Shown piece by piece: positions 43,591 to 51,425 of a stretch of 64,000 bases of DNA (position 1 is the stretch's first letter; each line of letters opens with the position of its first letter). The position numbers and the translations under genes are program-made. Origin of the DNA: UBA5195 sp034432755 (GTDB lineage Bacteria; Chloroflexota; Anaerolineae; Anaerolineales; Villigracilaceae); assembly GCA_034432755.1 (NCBI GenBank), contig DAOUBQ010000098.1:1-64000 (forward strand). The letters are read 5' to 3'. Below the pieces are notes generated by a model. It was not told where the DNA came from. It searched no databases and saw only the letters and a list, made by a program, of their open reading frames with translations.

Positions 43591-43591
43591 C

Positions 43592-44317
43592 ATGCCTGAC
43601 GAAATAGAAAGACGCAAAATCCTGGTTGTAGACGACGAAGAGCGCATGGTACGATTCATCCGCCTGAACCTGGAACATGACGGCTTCCAAGTCAGCGAAG
43701 CCTTCAATGGCCGCCAGGCCATACAAAAACTGCGCGATGTCAACCCCGACTTAATTCTGCTGGATGTGATGATGCCCGACCTAGATGGATTCGAGGTACT
43801 GGAGATGGTACGTGAAATCAGCAACGTACCAGTCATTATGCTAACCGCCAAAGGCGAAGAAGATGACCGGGTACGCGGCCTCGAACTGGGCGCGGATGAT
43901 TACGTCACCAAGCCATTCAGCCCGCGCGAACTGGTCAGCCGCGTTCGGGCAGTGTTGCGCCGTACTGAGAGCGCAAGCGGCTCAATGCACGGGCTCATCG
44001 AAATTGATGAACGCTTGAAAATTGATTTCGACCGCCGCGAAGTCTGGCTGGAGGGTAAAATCGTCAAACTACGCCCCACTGAATACCGCCTGCTCTTCCA
44101 CCTCGTTCAGAATGCAGGCTGGGTGGTATCACATGACCAGTTGCTTGCCAAAGTTTGGGGCTATGAATACCGCGACGAACCGCACTATGTGCGCCTTTAC
44201 ATCAACTACCTGCGCCAGAAACTAGAAAAAGACGCCGCCAACCCCAAATACATCCTCACCGAGCGCGGGGTGGGCTATCGCTTCATCGACTTCCGGCGGC
44301 AAGGAAAAATTTCTTAA
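43592..44317 (+). CDS. OmpR/PhoB-family response regulator
   Basis: A 241-residue two-domain regulator. The receiver has the acidic pair Asp14-Asp15, phospho-acceptor Asp58 (LLDVMMPDLDG), Thr in MLTAKGE and Lys107 (YVTKPFS). The winged-helix DNA-binding domain (about 145-235) contains RPTEYRLLFHLVQNAGWV and the wing ERGVGYRF. No histidine kinase is encoded in the operon, and it is the last gene of the Ser/Thr kinase cassette, starting 1 bp after the preceding stop. It may be a target of that kinase or pair with a distant sensor. Confidence 0.93.
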   Translation: MPDEIERRKILVVDDEERMVRFIRLNLEHDGFQVSEAFNGRQAIQKLRDVNPDLILLDVMMPDLDGFEVLEMVREISNVPVIMLTAKGEEDDRVRGLELGADDYVTKPFSPRELVSRVRAVLRRTESASGSMHGLIEIDERLKIDFDRREVWLEGKIVKLRPTEYRLLFHLVQNAGWVVSHDQLLAKVWGYEYRDEPHYVRLYINYLRQKLEKDAANPKYILTERGVGYRFIDFRRQGKIS

Positions 44318-44359
44318 ACGCTCACCAGTTTCAGCCCAGCCAGTTTTAATGGAAAATTT

Positions 44360-44396
44360 ATACAGAGCTTGCGTTTTTCTAACGCAGGCTCTGTAT
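44360..44396 (+). terminator. Hairpin between the signalling operon and hsp20
   Basis: TACAGAGC-T-TGCGTT (44361-44375) pairs with AACGCA-G-GCTCTGTA (44381-44395) over TTTCT, followed by TATTTC. It could terminate the operon, or partial read-through could couple hsp20 to it. The 5' UTR location also permits a thermosensor role. Confidence 0.55.
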
Positions 44397-44451
44397 ATTT
44401 CAGCATGTAAAAACACTCAACCTTCAAATACAGAAAGGAGATGTAAACACC

Positions 44452-44889
44452 ATGTCCAATCTTATTCGTTGGGAACCCATGCGCGAGATGATGACCTTGC
44501 GCGAAGCAATGGACCGCCTGTTTGACGATGCTTTTACCCGCCCCATCAGCCTCAACAATTGGGGCATGCCGGCCATTGACATGTACCAGACCGATGACAA
44601 AGTGGTGGTAAAAGCCGCCTTGCCGGGTCTGAGCGCCGAAGATGTCCAAATCTCGGTAACTGGCGAAATCCTAACCCTGAAAGGTGAATTCCGCCAGGAT
44701 GACGAGGTAAAAGAAGCCAGCTATCAACTTAAAGAACGCCGCTATGGTTCATTCGAACGCAGCATCATGCTGCCCACCGAAGTAGAAACCGACAAAGCCA
44801 AAGCTGAATTCCAGAACGGCGTCCTCACCATCAGCCTGCCCAAAGCAGAAGCCGTCAAACCGCGCACCATCACCGTCAAAGCCAAATAA
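44452..44889 (+). CDS. Hsp20/alpha-crystallin small heat-shock protein
   Basis: A 145-residue ATP-independent holdase. The alpha-crystallin domain (about 40-135) has AIDMYQTDDKVVVKAALPGL, and its end carries the conserved A-x-x-x-n-GVL motif (KAEFQNGVLTISLPK). The IxI-like motif is TITVKAK. AAGGAGAT precedes the ATG. It follows a signalling operon that includes a J-domain protein, which suggests a shared proteostasis theme. The FmdB-type gene follows 17 bp downstream. Confidence 0.93.
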   Translation: MSNLIRWEPMREMMTLREAMDRLFDDAFTRPISLNNWGMPAIDMYQTDDKVVVKAALPGLSAEDVQISVTGEILTLKGEFRQDDEVKEASYQLKERRYGSFERSIMLPTEVETDKAKAEFQNGVLTISLPKAEAVKPRTITVKAK

Positions 44890-44906
44890 ATTCAACCGGA
44901 GCCTGT

Positions 44907-45119
44907 ATGCCGCTCTATGACTTTGCCTGCACCGAATGTGGCACAAAATTTGAAAAGCAACTTCCCTTTTCGGGCAGCCAGCATGACGTGATTTGCCCCA
45001 AAGGACACCGCGCCGTTCGGCGAATCTATGTCCCGCCACAAGTGGTCTTCAAAGGCAACGGATGGTACATCACCGACCACCGCACAGCAAGTCCGGCAGG
45101 CTCCACAACAAGTGAATAA
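44907..45119 (+). CDS. FmdB-family zinc-ribbon protein
   Basis: A 70-residue protein starting MPLYDFACTECGTKFEK, the standard FmdB/CxxC_CXXC_SSSS ribbon. The first Cys pair is CTEC. The second site has only one Cys (DVICPKGH), so His46 or His28 would have to complete zinc binding. The C-terminal tail with NGWYITDH is typical of the family. Function unknown; sometimes called a putative regulatory protein. It is co-transcribed with hsp20 and ends before a strong terminator. Confidence 0.85.
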   Translation: MPLYDFACTECGTKFEKQLPFSGSQHDVICPKGHRAVRRIYVPPQVVFKGNGWYITDHRTASPAGSTTSE

Positions 45120-45137
45120 CCAACCTGCTTGTTTTCT

Positions 45138-45171
45138 GTTGCGCCCGCAGTTCAACTGCGGGCGCAACTTT
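45138..45171 (+). terminator. Terminator after the hsp20-FmdB operon
   Basis: GTTGCGCCCGCAGTT (45138-45152) pairs with AACTGCGGGCGCAAC (45154-45168), followed by TTTAT. Confidence 0.85.
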
Positions 45172-45242
45172 ATCAGACGGCAGCATAACACGCCTTTCTT
45201 GAAGTCATAAGTTTTCCCCCGCCCCAATCCCTCGCCTTCCGC

Positions 45243-45301
45243 GCGGCTCATCCTGAACATCTTGTCTTTTTTAGCCTGAAACCAGACTTTGAGAAGGCCA
45301 T
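45243..45301 (+). repeat. Dispersed repeat family A, copy 5
   Basis: GCGGCTCATCCTGAACATCTTG, then TTTTTTAGCCTGAAACCAGA and CTTTGAGAAGGCCAT, in the same order as copy 1 near the window start. Confidence 0.7.
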
Positions 45302-45321
45302 CAGCCGCATAATTTTTGCCC

Positions 45322-45350
45322 TTGCCATTTGAAAATCTCTCGACTATACT
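45322..45350 (+). promoter_or_regulatory. Promoter of the NarL-type regulator gene
   Basis: TTGCCA (45322-45327), a 17-bp spacer, TATACT (45345-45350). GAGGAGAG follows, then the ATG at 45385. Confidence 0.7.
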
Positions 45351-45384
45351 CTTTCACCTGACAAAACGAGGAGAGATTCAATCC

Positions 45385-46044
45385 ATGACAAAACAGCGAA
45401 TTGTGCTGGTGGACGACCATGAAGTAGTACGACTGGGACTGAAAGCCCTGCTGGAACGCCATCCTAACTTTGAAGTCGTTGGAGAGGCCGCCTCGGCACG
45501 CGAAGCGCTTGAGTTGGTCGGCTCCTTGCAACCAGATGTGGTGGTCATGGACATTCGCCTGCCTGGCACTTCGGGCATCGAAGCCTGCGAAGAAATCGTC
45601 CAGCGATTCCCCGATACCAAAGTGCTGATGCTAACCTCCTACGCCGAGGATGAAATGCTCTTTTCGGCCATTCGCGCTGGGGCATCGGGTTACGTCCTCA
45701 AGCAAATTGGCGGCGAGGAACTGGTGCGCGCCCTCGAAGCGGTAGGGCGCGGCGAAGCCCTGCTCGACCCGGCTGTTACCCAGCGCGTCTTTCAAGAAGT
45801 GCGCAAAGCCGTCAAAGAAGAAGAAGCCTCAGCCTTTTCACACCTCAGCCAACAAGAAAAACACGTCCTGCTGCTCGTTTCCGAAGGCAAAACCAACCGT
45901 GAAATTGCCAAAGCCCTCTTCTTGGGCGAAGGCACAGTGCGTAACTACGTCAGCAGCATTCTCTCCAAGCTGGGAGTCAACAATCGCGCCGAAGCCGCTG
46001 CCTATGCGGTGGAACACAACCTGCGGGAATACACCCAACCCTGA
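45385..46044 (+). CDS. NarL/LuxR-family response regulator
   Basis: A 219-residue transcription factor: receiver with Asp10-Asp11, phospho-acceptor Asp56 (VVMDIRLPG) and Lys in YVLKQIGGEE, then a LuxR-type helix-turn-helix (LSQQEKHVLLLVSEGKTNREIA, recognition helix EGTVRNYVSSILSKLG). The sequence is closest in style to the LiaR/DevR group. No sensor kinase is adjacent. The start at 45385 follows GAGGAGAG, and the upstream in-frame extension lies in the promoter. The membrane protein gene follows after 30 bp. Confidence 0.93.
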   Translation: MTKQRIVLVDDHEVVRLGLKALLERHPNFEVVGEAASAREALELVGSLQPDVVVMDIRLPGTSGIEACEEIVQRFPDTKVLMLTSYAEDEMLFSAIRAGASGYVLKQIGGEELVRALEAVGRGEALLDPAVTQRVFQEVRKAVKEEEASAFSHLSQQEKHVLLLVSEGKTNREIAKALFLGEGTVRNYVSSILSKLGVNNRAEAAAYAVEHNLREYTQP

Positions 46045-46074
46045 ACCCCGGCGCGCTTTTCTTGTCTTCCCCCT

Positions 46075-47877
46075 GTGAACAAAAAAAAACCACTCCCCTT
46101 GCTCGTCACAACCCTTTCGGGCCTCTTCATCGCTGCCTACACTGTATGGCACGTCAACTACCACTATCCGCTGGCTGGATGGGACCATAAATACTTCTTC
46201 ACTCGGCTCATTGATACCCACCTGCACTACCGGGTGAACGGATTCACCATCCAATGGTACACGCCCAGTTTTGGCGGAGGCTTACCCGCTTACCCCCACC
46301 CGCTCAATGCCCAATTTTCCCTACCACAAATCCTGGCATTGCTGATTGAACCCTGGAGCGCGGTACTCGCCTCCTATTTCACTTACGTCTTGATTGGTTA
46401 CGCGAGCGCATATCTTTTCCTGCGGCGTTCCCTCCACTTCGGCTGGATGCCCGCCACCCTCGGCGCGGCCCTCTTTAGCGCCAACGGCTTCTACCTGCAA
46501 CACCTCGCCAACGGACACTTCAACTTCCAGGCCTTTCCCATCCTGCCGCTCTTCCTGGTTGCCCTGTTCCACAAAAACCTGTCCATCCCCCGCGCCGCTG
46601 CCCTCATTGCCCTGGGCAGCGGCCTGCTCATCTACTCCGCCAGCACTTACCCAACGGTTTTCATTGGCCTTTCCTTGTTCATCACCCTGCCGCTGGCATG
46701 GCTTATCCGACCGGAAATGTTCGACTGGCCGCGCCTGGGCAAAATCACCGTCGTTGGCGGCCTGCTTGCGCTTGGCCTCGTTCTCTCCAAACTCTACGCC
46801 GTCGCCTCGTTCATGCGCTTCTTCCCACGCGACATGCCCGATGTGTACGATGTACCCCTAAAATTGGCCCCAGTTGGCCTGTTCCTGCAATGGTTCGGTG
46901 TTATGGGGCTGGCCCCAATCTATACCCTCAGCGGCCAAAAAGTGACCGCCATCCGCGAATTGCTTCAAACCTACACCGGCGCGTATGCCGGACTATGGGA
47001 ATTGGACCTGTCACTCAGCCCCGCGATATGGATTCTGCTCCCCGGCGGGATTCTCACCCTGGGCTACCTGCTCCTGGCGAAACGCCTCGCTATCTCACCG
47101 TTAAAAGGGCGTCTCCTCGCCCTGACACTGCTGGCCCTGGCCGTTTACCTGGCCCTGGAATTTACCTTCGCGCGCGGATACCTCTACCCCACACTGCGCA
47201 ACCTGCCCTTCCTGCGCGCCCTACACATCAACCCGCGCTTTGGCTCGGCCTTCATCTTCCCCTTTGCCCTGTTTGCCGCGTACACCCTGCAGATTTGGAC
47301 CCGCTCCCTGAAAGAATCGCGCGCCCTGGCCCTGTTTCTGCCCTTCCACCTCCTCACCCTGCTCTCGCTGGGCGCCTACCTTCTGATTCCACTTGACCGT
47401 TTACAGCAGCGCACCTTCGACATTCGCAGCCTGCAAGAGGTATACCAAAAAATCGAACAGGGCGAAACCTTCCCCATCAACCGTATTGATGACATCAACG
47501 ACCAGCGCACCTTCACAGACCGTGCCAGCAACCTGCGGCCTTACGAAGTCCTGTTTGGCTACAACCTGGGGACTTTCCAGTCCACCGTCCAAATTGGCCT
47601 GGCACAGGAAATCAGGGATGGTCACTTCAACATGACCCATCCGGCCGGGTTAGTTTACCCCGAAGTCAACAACCTCTCCCCTTGGGAACGCATTCCCGCC
47701 GACCAGCAGGCACAGCTCGAAGACTTCCTCGCCCGCCGTCAGCCCGATTGGAACATTCCCGCCGCGCAAAAAGCTGCCAACGCAGTGTCACTCGTCAGCC
47801 TGGTCATCATGCTGGGGTTGTTTATCCCGCTCCCACAATCACCTCTTCGAGCGCGTCGAGGCGCGGCGGAACGATAA
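46075..47877 (+). CDS. Multi-pass membrane protein, GT-C/YfhO-like
   Basis: A 600-residue protein that starts with GTG and has about twelve transmembrane helices. An acidic residue lies just after the first helix (LAGWDHKYFFTRLID), where GT-C lipid-linked sugar transferases have a catalytic Asp or DxD. A soluble C-terminal stretch spans about 440-565. It resembles YfhO and dolichyl-phosphate-mannose-type transferases, but the exact family is not certain. The last 56 bp overlap the end of the convergent thrC gene. The start has no good Shine-Dalgarno. Confidence 0.65.
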   Translation: MNKKKPLPLLVTTLSGLFIAAYTVWHVNYHYPLAGWDHKYFFTRLIDTHLHYRVNGFTIQWYTPSFGGGLPAYPHPLNAQFSLPQILALLIEPWSAVLASYFTYVLIGYASAYLFLRRSLHFGWMPATLGAALFSANGFYLQHLANGHFNFQAFPILPLFLVALFHKNLSIPRAAALIALGSGLLIYSASTYPTVFIGLSLFITLPLAWLIRPEMFDWPRLGKITVVGGLLALGLVLSKLYAVASFMRFFPRDMPDVYDVPLKLAPVGLFLQWFGVMGLAPIYTLSGQKVTAIRELLQTYTGAYAGLWELDLSLSPAIWILLPGGILTLGYLLLAKRLAISPLKGRLLALTLLALAVYLALEFTFARGYLYPTLRNLPFLRALHINPRFGSAFIFPFALFAAYTLQIWTRSLKESRALALFLPFHLLTLLSLGAYLLIPLDRLQQRTFDIRSLQEVYQKIEQGETFPINRIDDINDQRTFTDRASNLRPYEVLFGYNLGTFQSTVQIGLAQEIRDGHFNMTHPAGLVYPEVNNLSPWERIPADQQAQLEDFLARRQPDWNIPAAQKAANAVSLVSLVIMLGLFIPLPQSPLRARRGAAER

Positions 47878-48883
47878 TCGGCTTTTCCATCCCCTTTGTG
47901 ACAATCTCCGGGTCTTTCAGGCCATGCCCGGTACAAATCGCCACAATCCGCTTGCCGTTAGGAGAAAATTTTCCGGCGGCAATTTCGTGCGCCAGCCCGG
48001 CCAGCCCGGCAGCCGAGGCCGGTTCGACCCAGATGCCTTCGAGTTTGGCGAGCGTCTTCTGCATGTGGAGGATTTCCTCGTCGCTAACAGCGATAATGCG
48101 GCCATCCGATTCATCCGCCGCATCCAACGCCTGCTCGCCCCGCGCCGGTTTGCCGATGCGAATCGCCGTCGCCACCGTTTCGGGCTTTTCCACCGGATGT
48201 CCCAACACGAGCGGGGCTGCGCCTTCGGCCTGAACGCCCAGAATATGGGGCAACCCCGTCCACTTGATGTTGTTATACTGCTTGAACCCAGCCCAATAGG
48301 CGGTGATATTGCCCGCGTTGCCCACCGGCAGACACAACCAGTCAGGGGCGTGGCCGAGTGCGTCGCAAATCTCGAAGGCCGAAGTTTTTTGGCCCTCAAT
48401 GCGATACGGATTGATGGAATTGACCAGCGAAATGGGATGCTTGTTCGAGATTTCCACCACCATCGAGAGCGCGTCATCAAAAGACCCTTCAATTTGAACA
48501 ACCTGCGCACCATAGGCAATGGCCCCAGCCAGCTTCCCAGCGGCCACCTTGCCCTGCGGAATCAGCACAATGGATTTCATCCTGGCCCGCGAGGCATACG
48601 CAGCGGCAGAAGCAGCCGTATTGCCCGTGCTGGCGCAAATGACGGTTTTCACCCCGCGCCCAGCAGCCTCGCTAATCGCGGCGGTCATCCCCCGGTCTTT
48701 GAACGAGCCAGTGGGGTTAAGACCTTCATACTTGATGTATAACTCAAACCCGCCTCCCAGTTGATAAGACAAGTTTTCAGCCAGAATTAAAGGCGTGTTG
48801 CCCTCCAACAAGGTCACAGGGCGGGTGTGGGCGGGCAGGTCCAACAACGCACCATATTTATCCAGCAATCCACGATACAGCAT
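47822..48883 (-). CDS. thrC: Threonine synthase
   Basis: A 353-residue PLP enzyme of the short class II type, converting O-phosphohomoserine to threonine. The cofactor lysine is Lys62 in NPTGSFKDRGM. CASTGNTAASAAAYA is the phosphate/Asn loop and VGNAGNITAYWAG binds the PLP phosphate. Length agrees with Bacillus-type and archaeal-type ThrC. GGAG precedes the start. It converges on and overlaps the GT-C-like gene by 56 bp at its 3' end. No other threonine gene is adjacent. Confidence 0.93.
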   Translation of the reverse strand: MLYRGLLDKYGALLDLPAHTRPVTLLEGNTPLILAENLSYQLGGGFELYIKYEGLNPTGSFKDRGMTAAISEAAGRGVKTVICASTGNTAASAAAYASRARMKSIVLIPQGKVAAGKLAGAIAYGAQVVQIEGSFDDALSMVVEISNKHPISLVNSINPYRIEGQKTSAFEICDALGHAPDWLCLPVGNAGNITAYWAGFKQYNNIKWTGLPHILGVQAEGAAPLVLGHPVEKPETVATAIRIGKPARGEQALDAADESDGRIIAVSDEEILHMQKTLAKLEGIWVEPASAAGLAGLAHEIAAGKFSPNGKRIVAICTGHGLKDPEIVTKGMEKPIIVPPRLDALEEVIVGAG

Positions 48884-48982
48884 GGTAAAACTCCACTTCT
48901 CAAAAAAATTTTGGCAAGTCTATCACAAAAGCCACCAGCGGCAGCAAGCCGAATCTAAAAACTACCTAATGGATTCAATTTG

Positions 48983-49118
48983 ACCAGCAATTCCAAGTCT
49001 GGCATTCGCAAACTTCAAATTCAGACGCCTTGAGCCGCCAACCAGCCATGAACAGGTGAGGAATGCTCGAATTTTCGTTTGCGCATTCGTTCATTCGCAG
49101 AAATTCGTGGACAGTTTG
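48983..49118 (-). repeat. Dispersed repeat family C, copy 2 (inverted)
   Basis: Reverse complement aligns along about 130 bp to 11734-11863. A further partial copy (CGATTTCAGATTTGGAATCG) lies at 49238-49257, just upstream of the gcv promoter. A short family A-like string (ATCCTTCCATCCTGTT) lies at 49212-49227. The whole 48884-49265 gap has no gene. Confidence 0.7.
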
Positions 49119-49270
49119 ACAAAACATGAACCCTGACGTCTGACAGCGCCAGAAACTTTGAATAGGAAATGGCTGAGGTTCCAGGATAATCTACACAGAA
49201 AACATCCTTTTATCCTTCCATCCTGTTACAAATTGGCGATTTCAGATTTGGAATCGCTGCAATTTGGCCC

Positions 49271-49299
49271 TTGACTTTTGTATTCCTTGCCCATAGAAT
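49271..49299 (+). promoter_or_regulatory. Promoter of the gcv operon
   Basis: TTGACT (49271-49276), a 17-bp spacer, TAGAAT (49294-49299). Transcription would start near 49306, just before the riboswitch. Confidence 0.8.
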
Positions 49300-49321
49300 G
49301 AGCCTGAAAACCAAACAGTTG

Positions 49322-49572
49322 CAGGGAAGAGACCGCCGGGCAAACCGAATCAAAACCCAAAACAGCCCGGCGGCGCCGAAGGTGCAAGCCCGTTTCTGGC
49401 CAGAGCGGGTGAAACTCTCAGGCAAAAGGACTCTGCGCTGAAACACTCTGGAAAACGCCGCACACATGCGGCTACCGACGGGGCAAACGTCTGGCTGTTG
49501 GTCTCAATACACAGGAATACCACCTGTCACTCAACCAATGGTCTGCGTGAATCTCTCAGGTCTGATTACAGA
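49322..49572 (+). ncRNA. Tandem glycine riboswitch
   Basis: Two consecutive glycine aptamers. The first (about 49322-49438) has the conserved core pieces CCGAAGGTGCAAGC, GAAACTCTCAGGCAAAAGGA and closing CTCTG. The second (about 49441-49572) has CCGACGGGGCAAAC, AATCTCTCAGGT and TACAGAG. The short linker and cooperative arrangement are typical. The expression platform is the terminator at 49573, so glycine binding should allow read-through into the glycine cleavage genes. Exact stem borders were set by eye. Confidence 0.92.
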
Positions 49573-49603
49573 GGGCGCACAACTTATTTCGTGCGCCCTT
49601 TTT
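49573..49603 (+). terminator. Riboswitch expression-platform terminator
   Basis: GGGCGCAC (49573-49580) pairs with GTGCGCCC (49591-49598), then five T. It directly abuts the 3' strand of the second aptamer's P1 (ACAGAG), so the two structures can compete. Confidence 0.85.
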
Positions 49604-49629
49604 CATTCCCATCCAAAGGAGCAAAACCC

Positions 49630-50007
49630 ATGTCTAACACCCCCTCCACCCTCAAATATGCCAAAACCGATGAATGGTTCGACCCGGCGACCGGTAAAGT
49701 CGGCATTAGCGACTACGCCCAAGAACAACTCTCGGATATCGTCTTTATGGAAATCACCGTCAGCGCAGGCGACGAAGTGCAGGCCGGCAGCCAGGTTGCC
49801 TCAGTCGAATCGGTCAAAGCGGCATCCGAAGTGCTCTCCCCAGTCTCAGGCAAAATCATAGCCATCAACGAAGACCTGACCAACAGCCCCGAAACCATCA
49901 ACAGCGACCCCTACGGCTCATGGTTCATCCAAATCGAAGGCGGCGACGGCGCAAATTTGCTAGACGCAGCGGCCTATGAAAAGCATTGCGCAGAACGGAG
50001 CCATTAG
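49630..50007 (+). CDS. gcvH: Glycine cleavage system H protein
   Basis: A 125-residue lipoyl carrier that shuttles the aminomethyl group between P and T proteins. The lipoylation site is Lys63 in ASVESVKAASEVLSP. KVGISDYAQEQLSDIVF and YGSWFIQIE are typical. The start at 49630 follows AAAGGAG; an upstream in-frame extension runs into the riboswitch. It is the first gene after the glycine riboswitch. The next gene starts after 65 bp that contain a low-complexity CAGTGA-rich stutter. Confidence 0.95.
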   Translation: MSNTPSTLKYAKTDEWFDPATGKVGISDYAQEQLSDIVFMEITVSAGDEVQAGSQVASVESVKAASEVLSPVSGKIIAINEDLTNSPETINSDPYGSWFIQIEGGDGANLLDAAAYEKHCAERSH

Positions 50008-50072
50008 TTATCAGTGAACAGTGATGAGTGACCAGTTTTACAATCACTGATGGCTGATAACTGGAACTGATT

Positions 50073-51425
50073 ATGACCTATATCCCCATTTCCCCCCAAG
50101 AACGGGATGCGATGCTGGAAAAAATCGGCGTGGAGAGCCTGGATGCGCTCTTTGAAGCTGTGCCTGCCAAATATCGCTTCCCCAAACTCAACCTGCCCCC
50201 AGCCCTGACCGAAATGGAAGCCGCCAGCCTGCTGGCCGAAATAGCCGCCAGCAACGAAAACGTGCGCGGCGACCTGATCTCTTTCCTCGGCGCAGGCATG
50301 TACAACCACTATGTCCCCTCCGTGGTTGACCATATCCTGCGGCGCGGCGAGTTTTACACCGCCTACACCCCCTATCAGCCTGAAATCTCGCAAGGCACGC
50401 TGCAAGCCATCTTCGAATACCAATCCCTGATGACCGCTCTCACCGGCATGGAACTTTCCAACGCCAGCCACTACGACGGTGCAACCGCCGCAGCTGAAGC
50501 AGTCAACCTAGCTTTCGCCAACTTTCGCGGCAAACGCCGCAAGGTAGTCATTTCGCCCACCGTCCACCCGCAATACCGAGAGACCATCCGCACCTACACC
50601 CAGGGGATGGAACTCACCCTGGTCGGAGATGACCCAGCGGCCAATTTGCAAACCGCGCCCGAAGCCCTTACCCCATTGATAGACCAAGAAACTGCCCTGG
50701 TCATCGTCCAATACCCCGATTTCTTTGGGCGCATTTTCGACTACACCCGCCTGATAGAAACCGCCCATGCCCAGGGCGCGCTGGTCTGCGTGGTGGCAAA
50801 CCCCACCGCCCTGGCACTCTTCAAAACCCCTGGCGCCATGGGCGCCGATATCGTTGTGGGCGAAGGGCAGCCACTTGGCTTGCCCATGTGGTTTGGCGGC
50901 CCCTCGCTGGGCTTTTTTACCACCCGCAAGCAATACGTCCACAAAATGGCGGGACGCCTGGTGGGCGAGACGAGTGATTCACGCGGGCAGCGCGGCTATG
51001 TATTGACTCTCACTGCCCGCGAGCAGCACATCAAGCGCGAGAAGGCCACCTCCAACATCTGCACCAACCAGGGGCTGCTGGCGCTGGCCTCCGCCGTCTA
51101 TCTTTCCGTCGTTGGTAAAACCGGCCTCAAGCAAGTGGCAAACCTGTGCTACCAAAAGGCGCACTATGCCGCCGAAGAATTGAGCAAGATTCCAGGCGTG
51201 GGATTGTGCTTCCCGCAACCCTTTTTCCACGAGTTCGCAGTCTGCTTCCCCAAGCCGGTCGCTGAAATCAACGAACACCTGCTCGAACATGGAATCATCG
51301 GCGGGTACGACTTGGGACAGGATTACCCCTCGCTCCAAGACCATGCCCTGATTGCCGTAACCGAAATGAACACCCGGGAAGAAATTGACACACTGGTTGA
51401 GGTGGTCAAGGAGGTGCTATCATGA
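50073..51425 (+). CDS. gcvPA: Glycine dehydrogenase (decarboxylating) subunit 1
   Basis: A 450-residue N-terminal half of the split P protein. Signature stretches are MLEKIGVESLDALFEAVP, FLGAGMYNHYVPSVVDHIL, TAYTPYQPEISQGTLQAIFE and GLPMWFGGPSLGFF. It forms an (alpha-beta)2 tetramer with subunit 2, which holds the PLP. The split form occurs in Gram-positive bacteria, archaea and several deep-branching lineages. Its stop overlaps the start of gcvPB by 4 bp. Confidence 0.95.
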   Translation: MTYIPISPQERDAMLEKIGVESLDALFEAVPAKYRFPKLNLPPALTEMEAASLLAEIAASNENVRGDLISFLGAGMYNHYVPSVVDHILRRGEFYTAYTPYQPEISQGTLQAIFEYQSLMTALTGMELSNASHYDGATAAAEAVNLAFANFRGKRRKVVISPTVHPQYRETIRTYTQGMELTLVGDDPAANLQTAPEALTPLIDQETALVIVQYPDFFGRIFDYTRLIETAHAQGALVCVVANPTALALFKTPGAMGADIVVGEGQPLGLPMWFGGPSLGFFTTRKQYVHKMAGRLVGETSDSRGQRGYVLTLTAREQHIKREKATSNICTNQGLLALASAVYLSVVGKTGLKQVANLCYQKAHYAAEELSKIPGVGLCFPQPFFHEFAVCFPKPVAEINEHLLEHGIIGGYDLGQDYPSLQDHALIAVTEMNTREEIDTLVEVVKEVLS

